Shown piece by piece: positions 34,401 to 47,000 of a stretch of 64,000 nt of DNA; position 1 is the stretch's first letter, and each line of letters begins with the position of its first letter. The notes beneath the pieces are model-generated. The model was not told the DNA's origin. It searched no databases and was given only the letters and a program-made list of their open reading frames with translations. The stretch lies in NCBI GenBank assembly GCA_030142905.1, contig JASJOG010000123.1, forward strand, positions 62,001-126,000, given 5' to 3'. The DNA comes from Heliopora coerulea. Taxonomy: Eukaryota; Cnidaria; Anthozoa; Scleralcyonacea; Helioporidae. The translations under genes and the position numbers were made by a program.

Positions 34401-37104
34401 GCCCAGTGTATTACACAGATGAGTTTAAGAGTGATTTTCTTTTAAAAGAAAAAGGTTTTCGTTGTTTTAACTGAATTCATGGTTATTGTGTTCTCACTTT
34501 GATTGCTTTCTGTAAATTTTTCAAGCTGCCCCGAACGACTTCAGTCAGTCTGTTAAAGCGAACCATTTCCTGAACCAAAACGGTATTCATGCTCTGAAAA
34601 CAGAAAAAAACAGCAAGCTAAACAGCACTAGTTAAAACAAATAATTATGGGGATTATAACAATTATTGTAATAGTAAATATATCGTACAAGCAAGCCTCA
34701 GAAGGTGGGAAATTACCCACCGGCGACGGAACGTGTTTGAAAGTAGGGGGGCTGAGCGGCAAGGCTACCAGCTAAAGGGGTGTGGTCGTAGACTCTTGAT
34801 AGGTCTTGGGTGTAGTCGAAATGTTTAAGGAGGTTCTAGGATTTTCTCCTACCAACATTTCGATTGCGCTTTTGAGCAGGATCTAAGTTTGATTTTTTCA
34901 TATTTGGAAAGTAGAATCCTTTTCAAAAACGACAGAAAGCAAACGTCAAATGCAATCAGTTCGCTTATGCAGATTTAGATCTAAATAAAATCATCTTGTT
35001 GTCATGTGTGTGTCTGTGTGTGTTCGGTTGATTTGTTTGTATCTTTTCTGAAAAAGTTGCCATTTTAAAACTGCAGCTATTAAGATTATTTGGAGATTCG
35101 GGAGAAAGCTTCTCCACACGTTTTGGAGCCTGTTCCAGAAGAAACGATGTGATCGCACTCTGCTTTGCCATGGCGCCATGTTATTACACATTATCTTTTT
35201 CCCAGGCTCTCCCTTGAATTTCATTATTCAAGGGTATTTCTTGGTATCTCCTGGGATTTCATGGGATACATGTGGAACACTGGGTAAAAGATGCTCCAAG
35301 CCTAAGAACAAGCATGACCATAACCTTATATTGCGTATAAATTAACGTTTACCCTTTACAACAGGTAAGTTTAGTTTTTTGGTAGTTGACAGATCACAAA
35401 AGTACCTCTCCTGGTCGTATGTGATTCTGTGCTGGGTAGGGGGGCTAGCCCCCCTACGATGCTTCCTCGAGGGGAGCAATAACCCCCCTAGCTCCCATGT
35501 TTCCACCACCTTGAAATTACGTAGTAAGCAGGTTAACACCAAAGCTATATAATAATGGGTACTACAGCTTAAGTTCTGGAATCGAAATATGAGTGGAAGA
35601 GACGACGGAGATGGGTACTGTAGTAATGAGGAAGGAACACACATTTTCGACTTCTGCTTTTCAAAACGGGCCGTGTCCTGAGAAGACTTTCAGATTACTG
35701 TTGAAGAGTCCAGGTTTATTGAGCTAGGACTGGCGATGTGTTTTCCAAGCGCTGACGTTTTGGTTCATGACGTTTAAAGGTCTTTTACTACGAAAATATG
35801 GCGCTCACTAATAGTGTCAAATCTTCTACAGTAAGATGATTTGGGATTAAGGGGATCAGATAATCAGTTCCGAAATATCTTCATGTGTACCGTCTTCCTA
35901 TTCAGCTTTCAATTTTAGGCATTTTGTTTCATTTACTTAGTGGTTTGGACTGGAAAAATAAATACTAGAAATGCATCAATCAGACGTTTATCATGCAATG
36001 CAGTTCTTTCATACCGTTCGGTAGTTTAAATGCCCATCTGCATATGAACAAATAAGTGTTCAGATTGCTACCTTTAGAAATGAATGTTCGTTAGGATTTC
36101 AGTCACAAAAGCAAAGGTGGTTAGATTAATTTATATGCATATAAAGCAACAATTAAATTGACTGAAATTACCACATTGATCGATACGTTTCAATCAAAAA
36201 ACAATGCTCAGCTTTAGTAATTATTTTCTTTCAGAAATGCGCTGTTCTAGGTGCACCAACATACCTGTGTGTACGTGGTGGGATATTTTCGAAGTGCAGC
36301 TTCAGTGTCAAAGTCATCTGGTAGTTTACCAAGGATATCAGAGGCAACTGTTTGAAGTATTTCATCGTCAGACTTACCGCCAGCTGAAGAGGTTCGAGAC
36401 TTTGAAAAAAAGAAAAGTTTTAGTTTAAGAACTGTGTACTGGCGTGATACCGAGCTAACACGCAGTTCGAATCCTGCTGCAGCGGCAGGTACCTTGCATT
36501 AAAAATTCTTCTAAAATTCCTTCCTGACTCTCTGGTTTAAGTGAAGGGTTTTCTTTATTCCTGTGGAGGTCAAACTACATTACACTAGAAAGTGGTGAAG
36601 GTGCGTTGATTTACCTGGTTCTTAGGAAGCTACAACTAATCGTTAGAATTGCGACAACAAAAGAGCTTGGATGGCTCAATAATGTAAATACTCCAACTAT
36701 TATCGCTAAAACTGGCTGCTAAAGCTTTGGAAGAGCAGCTTAGCACAACGTATGGGCGTGGGTTGACTGGCGCACGACAAACATGTCCCCCCAATTTTTA
36801 GACAGAGAAGGACAAGTATTTAAATCCCTCTTCTCCTCAAACTTCGATAGAAAACATAGTAAAAGGAATCCGAAGAAACGCCCAGAGTGCTCAGTAGAGC
36901 ATCCTGCATAAAAAACTTTTGCACATTGGCGCTTGCATGAGCGCCTCCCTGTAGGAATGTGATGCGTTCCTGCCAAATCCAAATGTAGTATTTTACCTAC
37001 TCCCTTGGTAAATAATATCCGTATGCCCATAGTACAGAAAAAATCATATGAAATAGTAAGGATAAAGAACATAAATATTTCATACTCCACTACATTTTGT
37101 ATCA

Positions 37105-37140
<36 letters not shown>

Positions 37141-40100
37141 AGATATGAGAGCTTGGAGATATATAAGATGATCGATAAACGTTTTTCAAGCCCTAATCTC
37201 AGAAAAACAACTTCTGAGCCCCAGTAATACAAAATATTGCATTAGCACCTCGCACAGGAATTTGATGTGTCCCTGACACATCGGATTCCAAGTGTATTGT
37301 TTTACTGCTCCATTGGTAAAATAATATAAGTATTTCTATGGTACAGAGAAAATCATATGAAATTATGAAAATAGGTAATAGTAAAAGGAAACAATAGTAT
37401 AGAGAAAATCAAGTAGAATAACGACGCAATGGAGAGAAAGACAAATAAAAGATAGACGGGAAGGTAGGCTGGAAAATAGGACAAGCAGACAGACATTTTA
37501 TAAGAAGCGAACTCGAGACATCAACTTAACAGAAATCTGGCACTGACCTGGGTCAAAAGGATGTTACTAAAAAGTTGTTGCGTCTCTTGCTGATCTTTAG
37601 AAATGTCGGCATTAGCGTGCATGCCAAATGCCTCGGGATGGGTTATCTGAGGTAAACTTCGGGTGTATTCTAAATACGAGTCATACTAAAACGGATACAA
37701 GGGGTAGAATTTTCAGTGAGAAGGCGAACAGTTAATGGTCGAGTGAATGAATGATCGAATGAATGAAGGAATGAATGAATGAATATAAGAATGCACGAAT
37801 GAATGTATGAACGAACGAATGAATGAATGTAAGAATGAATATAAAAGAATGAATGTATGAATGAATGTATGAATGAATGGATGAATGAGTGAGTGAGTTA
37901 AAAAAATGCAAGAAAGGGAATGAATGAATATCGAATTAGTGAATGAATGAACAAACGAGAGATTGATTGATTGATTGAACAACTCATGGACTGACTAACT
38001 GATAAATTGATTGATTGATGGAAGAAGGGTGGATGACGGGAATAAGGGAGGGAAGGAGTTAAAGATGGGGGGAGGGAAAGCGGAAGAGAGCGACGGAGAG
38101 AGGGAACGAGCGAGTTACTACGTAAAATGAATGGTTGGATGGACGAATGAGCGAAATAGACCAACCTCTCCATCTTTTGGGGCATAGTACGTTCCACTTG
38201 CTGAAAAAACATAACTTTCCTCAAGAATGTTTGGATTATAAAACTTCTCGAGTATGGTAAGAATGGTTCTTCTGTCACGGTCATCAGTTACACGACCACC
38301 GTAATTACATTCACCAGTAAGATACTTTAATGCAGCGTATTGTACGTTCTAAATTTAAGAAAAAGAAACTTTACGAAATCACACCATGAAAAATATAAAG
38401 TTGTGATAAAAAAAGTTTTACGAAATCACACTATGAAAAATATAGTTTGAGATACACTCATAATGTCAGAGTAACAACAAGCAGGTTAACCAATATCCCT
38501 TTCAAATAGATTTTATGTTTATTCTACTTGAAATAATTTATTTCATTTCACTTCATTTTGTTTTCTGTTGTGTTAAGTTGTTTCGTTTCAATTGGTTTTA
38601 ATTTATATTCATATATATATATATATATATATATAACTGCAGACGGAACAGTTTCGGCCTATTGGGCCTCATCAGTGCAGTGCTGACGAGCAGGATGGAG
38701 AAGCCTACGTTATATAGGCAACTCAAATGTTCCACGCTTGTGGTACATCTAAGCCATGCCTGAGCGCTCTAACTAGAATTGCTCGAATCTGTGCTTAGTT
38801 CACTGACTACCGCAGTCACATGTCGCTGAGTCAATTTCGTCTCGTCGTTTCGTTTTACAGATATCGTGTTGTAGTTTAGTTAAAACCTTCTGTTTCGTCT
38901 TTTTGTTTCGCCTTTTCGTTTCGCCTTTTGTCGTTCGGCTGCTTCCTCTCATCGAGTCATTGCGCTGTTGTTTCCCCTCCCTACATGTCTTTTCACTTCA
39001 GAAAATCCCTGTCATTTTGCCATACTTAAGGTAACCAGTTAACAAACAGCTATAATAAAACTCAATTATTCCGTCCCTGTTTTGTACCTTGTAATTATTC
39101 AGGAACATGTGCAACTGTCGCACGCTAATTCGCAAGTCCGTTTCATTGAATTCGTATGGAATGTTCCAACCCAGCGGACCAAATGTTCTTCGTTCTTGAA
39201 CCAGTGCATGAAAGAAGCACAAACCAAAGAGAAGCTTTTTGAACGGCCCCTAAAGTCCACGAAAGACGAAAGAAGCATAAGGAAAGGTCCCATTTATACC
39301 AAACGAATGTCGTTAACGATTGTTCATTCTGAAGTATCCGGTTGACTCACTACAGTCTTTGAGCCTATAGCATTGCATACCTCAGGATGCATCATCGTAT
39401 TCGACAATCATATCGAGCAAATAGGTCATATAAATGTGGAAAATTTAATTCTAAGTGCTTTTTCGTCGGTTGTTACCCATGATCTATTTAAACGACCGAC
39501 GAATAAACTGCGTCGCTAAAACCGTAAACTAATCACAGCTCATCCAAATATGATGAGTCAATGTCGATTCGTCATTTGTATAGATCATGGGTGAAGTCTG
39601 ATGTCTCGATCTAGAATTTTTCATGCCCCCAAAGTGTCCCTAGGCGCTTATCTCATTCGTTCTTTCAAAAATTTTTGTTCGATCGTGTATTTTATAAAAC
39701 AAATAGACATCATTCCCTGTTTTTGTACAGTTGTAAATGCACATGAGACGTCATAACGTGGCAAGAACATCGGTGACCGGCTCGATTATTGTTTCATGGG
39801 CTTCTTTAACAAACTTGAACAGAAGTAACTGTCAAGCCAAATGGATTCAGTAGGTCTGACAATTTTGAAATAAAGGAGAAATAACACAAACGCTCTTTGT
39901 CTCTTTGCCTTATCTTGTTCTCATTTGAATATCGAGCTTCAAGATGACGCTTTTCGGTTTGTATTTTACTCTTTACTTTTAAAATTGCCAGCTGTTTATA
40001 GCTCCTGCTCGACTTTTTTGTTTGGTTGTAAGGTCATCACTTACCGGATTCTTGCAAGTTGTGAAGAATTCTGGATCAGAGATAGGATCACTTAAGTATG

Positions 40101-41007
40101 ATCGGACGATATTCGCTCGCAGACCCTTCGGTGGTTCGTTTGTCATTTTTACGCCATTTTGAAGCACAGAAACTGGAAAATTTGGGCTGGGATAACTAGT
40201 CAGCCACAGTCGGAAGTCTGGGTGAGTAGTGTCAGGATTGAATTCCTGGAAAGGTTGACAATTGTAATAATTTTAGCTTTATTTTGAACATCGCCACCAT
40301 CCCTCTGCCCACGGTTGTATCCACCTGTTCCTCTTTACCCTTACGCTCATCTTCATACCCAACCTCAACCTTATCAGTTCCCTTCGTCCTCATGTCACCT
40401 TCACTCTCAATGACTCTCTCTCTACATTATCCACATTTACTCCCATCCTCATCCTCATCCTCCTCTTCACCCTCATCGATTCCTGGAATCTCTTGTCCCT
40501 TTTTCTCTTGGCCTGCCTTTCCTGTACATACACCCTGCTAATATATCCCGCAAATCCATCCCCGAGGCCTGCTTCTACGTCCACTATTGTTTCCCATCCA
40601 TCCGCATGTTCACTGTATCCTTAGTCCAATTTCATGATTGTGACCAACTTCGTGCTTATCCTTTCATTAACTTCATCTCGACATACATCCCAAAGCCCAA
40701 TCTTTTCGCCTCTATTTACAAACATTTCATTCTTGCGTCAACCTAGGTCTGTCATTCCTCAAGACAGGATTGTCCCTCTTTTAACCTTCGTGCCCCTTTT
40801 CTCTCGTGTCTGACGAATAGTCATGATTGCATTCACATTACTCACCTCGCAAACTTTTTCCAAAGTTGGCATCCACGACGTGGCTAAATGACAGTTCTGT
40901 AAAACGACCCAGGTACCTTCCTTGGTGCCTTTCTCGATCATACGCATCGCAATAGGTCCCTGCCCCTGGCCGAGCGATAAGGAGCTCAACTTGGAGCCAC
41001 TGAAACC
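31406..41007 (-). CDS. DNAH7: Dynein block 6: end of AAA6 and C-terminal domain
   Basis: Exons 41007-40846, 40245-40045, 39249-39088, 38348-38166, 37685-37548, 36399-36265, 34593-34498, 34024-33872, 33601-33529, 33433-33329, 32766-32663 and 31612-31406. Signature segments are [80 protein letters not shown] and the final [19 protein letters not shown] with LLCQLDD. At one exon joint the protein reads FLQ-DWYE where family members I know read FLQ-QWYE. The stop is TAA 31406-31408. Confidence 0.95.
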
Positions 41008-44000
41008 CTGCAAAAACGAAATATCGGTACAAGTTTAACATTTCAAAGATTACATCTTTCAGCGGATCACTGGTGGAAGACGCTAAATTATAAAGTATTG
41101 CGTTTACAATGTAATACCAACAAATAAAGGGGTTTACCTGATGAGATTAATGATAGGCAATGAAGAAAATTTTAAGACGAAAAACTAGATCCGTGACTAC
41201 ATAGGATAAGCATTTTAAGTTCTGTACTGACAACCAATTGTTCTTTTCGTCAAATAAACTCGTTTAAAAGAACATGCTGAAGCCTCCTTGGCGTTGATGG
41301 TTAAATAATATGCATATTATATGTAGTAGGAGTTCCAACAAAGAAAGTGTCTGGCTGATAAAGTTGTATCAATAAATGAACCGAATCTTTACTGCTTTCA
41401 AAGTATTTGTCGGTAAGGTAGGTGGCTGCGTTTACGACGCCCAGCAGGTTTTGCAAAGGGTGGGCGACTCGGGTCATGATTGAAGGTATAAATGAGGAAT
41501 ATATATTAAGAGTTGGGACTTGGCGATAGTCTTCTAGTAGTGTTCTTGGGTAAGACATTGTTCTCCATCTGTTAGTAAGTCTGCCCGTCTATCTGTCTGC
41601 CCACCGGTTAATATTTGTCAAACAAATTCCATAGGATTTTTAGGTTTTCTTCAGGGCATTATGTTTATAAAACCGTGTCAAATTCTTTTGCAAAATTCAA
41701 ACGCACAAGCAAAGTATCCGTCAAGAATAATCAACTGCCGGGTTAGTGGTCTAGAACACTAAGGTGGGGAAATCTTTCTCAACGGGTCATTTTTATGAAC
41801 AGAGACTGAGTAATGGTTGGAGTGTTGACTCAAACGTCAAGACTGGACGGTTGACAGTAGATAAACAACTGAGTAAAAGGACGCACCTGATCGTCAGCAA
41901 ATTTCAGTAAGGCCGCCGTCGGATCTGAGCCGGGTGAAAGAACAAAGATCAAAGGGGCTGTGCAGGTTGAATCAGCAAATGCTTTGGCCAAGTCAAATGG
42001 AGGAGGTTCAATGTATTGCTTGTCTAGTTTGGTTTTAACAAATTCTTGAACGGCGGGAGTCACCTAGACAGATATGAAGAACAGTGAACGAACGAACGAG
42101 CTGAGGAAAACGAACAAAAGAACAAGTGCATAAACAAACAAATGAACGAACTGTCGAACAAACGAATGAAGAAGTGAACCAAGAAAGGACCGAACAAGAA
42201 AACGTAAAAACCATCGAGCAAACGAAAGGAATCAGGGACGAAAGGACAAACGAACGAAAGATAGACGATGTTCCGAACGAAGGTACGATGGATGGACGGA
42301 CTAACGGATGAACGAAATAGCGAAAGAAGAAACAACGGAACAAACGAACAAATGGACAAAAAGAAGGGCGGACGGACGGACGGACGAAGTATAGGGAATG
42401 AACACACAAAAGGAAGAAAGGCGGAATAAACCAACAAACGGACGAACTGAAACAAGGACGGACGGACGGACGGAAGAATGGAGGAATGAAAAGAAGAATG
42501 AGAAGACGGATAAACAAACGAAGGAACGAAAGAACCAGTCAACGAACGGACGGGGAAGTCGAACAAACGAATGAATTATGAATGAATAACATAACTAATG
42601 ATTAAACGCAAATTAACGAATCAAGGAATATAAATGGATAAAATAATGAAGTCTACCTTGTCAGGTCTAAGGCATCTCAGTATTATCAGTTTCTGGAAAA
42701 GTTCAAGTTTTTCATTCCACTCACCAGGTAATGGCTCATTTTGGGGCTCCTAAGAACCGCAGTTTGCAACAATAAGGTAAATAGATATATTTTATATTCA
42801 TTAAGATTCATTAAGAATTCATGAGGAAAATATGAAAGTAAATAATAATCGTGTCCTGTCTATATCTGATAAAGACACATGTGACTTTATATGTGAAGAA
42901 GAAGTTAATTCCTCCGGCTTAGAAAATATAAATTTCCAATCTTTCTTAGCGTATTAAGAGGTCCATTTTAGAAGACATCTAAAAAACTTGCAGTACGTGC
43001 TTTATCGGATCTAAAACACTCGGCTATTGCCTCGTGTTTCAAATCCCAATAAAGAACTCCTGCTCAGTTTTTAAATATTACATCTATATGTATGTCTATA
43101 ATATACATTGACGACAACATTTGTAAGTGCGACAAATGCATTGACACTTACGGCTATGATCAGTACGACCACAATACAGCACATCATTAGAAAAAAACAA
43201 AACAAAAAAAAAAAACAAACAAAAACTAACGTTGCTGTCATAGATCTTCTTCCATCCTTCGATATAGCTGGGGAATTTTTTGTGGAATCCTTTAAAACTA
43301 CAAATCAATGAACAACCAAAAACGTTAGTAATCATGGCAATAATTTTAGCATTAGCTTGTTTCAATACCATACCTTGACAGCTCATCCAATCGACATATC
43401 TCATCCCATGATCGCGCTGGTAACCAATTACATGGATTAGCATGAGGATTGTCGAGTCCAACACCACCAGTGAGGAGAAATTTCCACTCATCTTCCTCGA
43501 CTTCCTTCTTGCCTTTCAGTAAATTGACGCACAGTAGGAGCGAAAACAGCAGCTAAACATGCAAGAAGATCATTGTTGAAGTTGATAGCTCATAGGCTAG
43601 TGTGGTCTTGGAAAGACTGCTGTTAGTGAATGGTTGACATTTCGATAGCTTCAGCGACGGTTATCCTCAGAGTCAAGTGGTGAGTTTAAGTTGGCACTCT
43701 TGCTTAAGACAAGAACACGCCAAGCAGGTAACAACAATTTCGAGTACCTTTACAAAAGACTTATACACAAATTGACACAAACCATCAAATAACAGGCAAA
43801 TATTCATGGATGCTGCGTGTTTATACTGATCAAACAAATTCGCAGCTTCAGTCGTTGACAGATATGTAAGAACAAAACAGATACATAAGTCCCTATCTGC
43901 CCTGTCTTCCTCTTTATCCATGTGGAAACAACATTGAGAAACGGGAACGCGGGTCAAATTGATCGTATTCATGTTTCACAAGGAAACTTTTAAACTGCTC

Positions 44001-47000
44001 CAACTATATTTGTCAATGATTGTTGGTTTCCACACTTTCTCGTGAATTGTCCGGCACGACTCAGAGTAGCAGCCAGGAAAAAAACCCCGTGCGGCAGCTT
44101 AACCTACAAATGTCCTTCAAATGAAGTCTGGTGGTACCTAATGAACTTTAATAAGCTATACATTCAAAATTGTTCGGACGAGGGGGAAAAATACTGACAA
44201 ACGTCATTCAACATTTCATCAAGGAAACAATATTGGTTCTGGCACCATCTAACAAAGGTATGATAGGCAATCGAAGAGAGTGGGATAGTTTGGCCAGAGC
44301 TCAAAAAATATTGGTATGATGCTAGTCTAACAAATTGATCGGCGGTAAATCATTAATTGGGAAGTGTTTAAGTTATTGTTTACCTTGTCTTTCTCAAACA
44401 GTGACCGACAGATATTGCAATAAAGAGAATAGGTAAAGTGCTCTCTCAAGATCTCTAACCTAAATAATAGAATTAAAAGTACATCAATCTTTGAGGAAAA
44501 TAAACCACTGAGCTTCTTATGGAGAGTTTCCTTACAGCACACACGAATTGCTGTCATTGAGCTGCACATTGCCTTATCAGAAAAAGGATAAAAAACAAAC
44601 AATAACAAAAAACCAACAATACTCATTAATAATTCATGAACAAGTAAATCATAAAAAGGAACGGCTGCCAATGATTAGTAGTTGTACATCGGGTAAATAA
44701 CTATCCTGGCTTAGATAAATTCTCCTTCGAATAACTATTTGGTCGCAGCTAGATTATTTCCCTTGTTGAGTACAATCGTCAGCCATTAGCCAAAATAAAA
44801 TCATTTAAGTCTACAGAAGTCGACTTTGGCAGTCAAAGGGTTTAACAGGCTAAGATGGCTTCTATTTTCAAAATATTCAGTAAACATAGTTGTTTAATTT
44901 AGATGCATTCGTATCATAGGTAACATACCATACTCGCGTCCGAACTGTGGATATTTAGCACAGTTCACCTTGCTCAATGCCGTGCTGTTCGGCAGCTCAT
45001 ATGGCATCAATAACACGCTCCTACGAAGATTGCGAAACAAAGCAAATCTTACCTTTTTTCAACGTCATCATTTTTCTCGGAATTGTCAATGGACATGATA
45101 AACAGATTGATGAACCAAGTGAGTGAGTACTGGTACATGGGCTCGATGTTCGCCAAGTCAGCGATGGAGAAAAATAAAATGGAGGAGTGAACAGCAATTG
45201 GTGCGTATCCCATGCGGGTTTTGTCGATTTTCTCCTCGGTCTCGTCTGCGATGGCCTGAGGGATAACAGTAAAGACTGAATCGCAGTTTGCTGATGTTTT
45301 ATCAACCGCATGTTGTCCACGTATACAAACATTTTGAATTTTCATTTCACATATGAGTAAAGTAAAGTAAAATAAAGTAAAGCGAAGCAAAGCAAAGCAA
45401 AGCAAAGCAAAGTAAAGTAAAATAAAGCAAAGCAAAGCAAAGAAAAGTAATGTAAGGAAAAGTAAAGTAAGGAAAAGTAAAGTAAAGAAAAGTAAAGTAA
45501 AGAAAAGTAAAGTAAAGAAAAGTAAAGTAAAGTAAAGTAAGGTAGGTAGGTAAAAATGGCTATATTTATACTGGATAATCCTATCATGCAGCTAACTAAG
45601 TAGTTCTCCCTGGAGGTCCAGTAAGGGCCACCCCTCACGGGTCTAGTGTTACTACATAAGGAAACCAGAGTACAAGGAGAAACCCTGCGATGCTTGGTAG
45701 AGTCAAACTGGACAACTCTCTTCTCACATGTGACCAAGGTAACTTTAATCAGATAACTGCACGGAGCCGGAATCAAACCCTAGTCACAATGGGGGAGATA
45801 CGATTACTACCACTGTGCCGACAACACCCCCCATATAGTGTTTCTTATTTGAACGGAAAATTTCACACTAAAAGTTATTTTCTAGGCGTAAATTTCGATT
45901 TCCAATTATAAGACTCATTAAAAAGTCAGCAAAAAACTCAAAAGAAATTATTCTAACGCCAGACAATTGTACTCGTCAAGAGTAGACGTCTTGGACAGGA
46001 AAAAGTTAAACACATCAGTTCTGTATCACATTTACAGACACTGCTGCTTGCAATTGCAGAATCACGTAACAGAAACTCTTACTTAACATACATTTTCCAG
46101 GTAAAATTCTACATACAACTTTTTGTTTTATCGTGAGTTACTAATAGTTTTAAGAGTAACTTACAAAATTCGTATCCGTTCTGTACTGAGATATGAAGTG
46201 TCTATATGCCCTGCTATGGAACGGCCACTCATTTTAGTACTTAAAATACATGAATCATTCTGATGTGAAATTTTGAAACATGTCATCTCACGTTTTAATG
46301 AAGACCAGTTCTAAAACTGGACGGTGTTTTCGACGAATGATATAGCCAGTGATATTTATGTAAGTTTAGTGCGGTACAATTGGATGTTAGAGTATTAAAA
46401 CAGTGGTGCCAATTTTGTAAAGGTGTTTATGCTAATCATGAATTTGGGTTAACCGAATATTCCAACTTTCTTAACCGATATCCACATAATTATTTACACA
46501 AAATATTTCACCATTCTTTTAGTAATTTGAATAAAAGCCAAACATTTTTTCCGTAAAAGAATTAGATTCTGCTTTAGTTCCAACTAAAAAATGTGGTTCA
46601 TCTCCCTCCGTTTTCCAACTGGATTTAAAAAAAAAGAAAATCTTCACAGCTTTTCAGAGAGCGGTAATATGTCGATTCGTTGAAAAAAAAAAGCTTATCC
46701 ACATAATCATATCTTATTTACCGTGGGGATTGACTTTCCTAAGCACTAACACTGACCTGTTTTTCAGAAATTTCATTTGCCAGCACTTTAGAGGAGGACA
46801 ACACGTTAATAGCAGTCTCGTCCTCTAGAATGTTCCCTTCAGATGTGGACAACACTTCCAAAATTTTGTCTTCAATTTCTTTTAATTGTCTAAAAAAGTT
46901 AAAAATCAAATGAAGTAGCTCAGCAACACATTTCTAATCAGGGATTTCCAACTTCGGTCCGTCGAATGATATCATCAGAAATTCAACCACTAGTGGCTAC

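Noticed and set aside
36440..36490. tRNA-like B-box (agttcgaatcctgc)
   Set aside because: No matching A-box or cloverleaf could be built around it. A decayed tRNA-derived SINE is possible.
42035..42566. Frames of 160-168 codons rich in Ser, Phe, Arg and Pro
   Set aside because: They cross the GAAC/GGAC array in a dynein intron and resemble no protein family.
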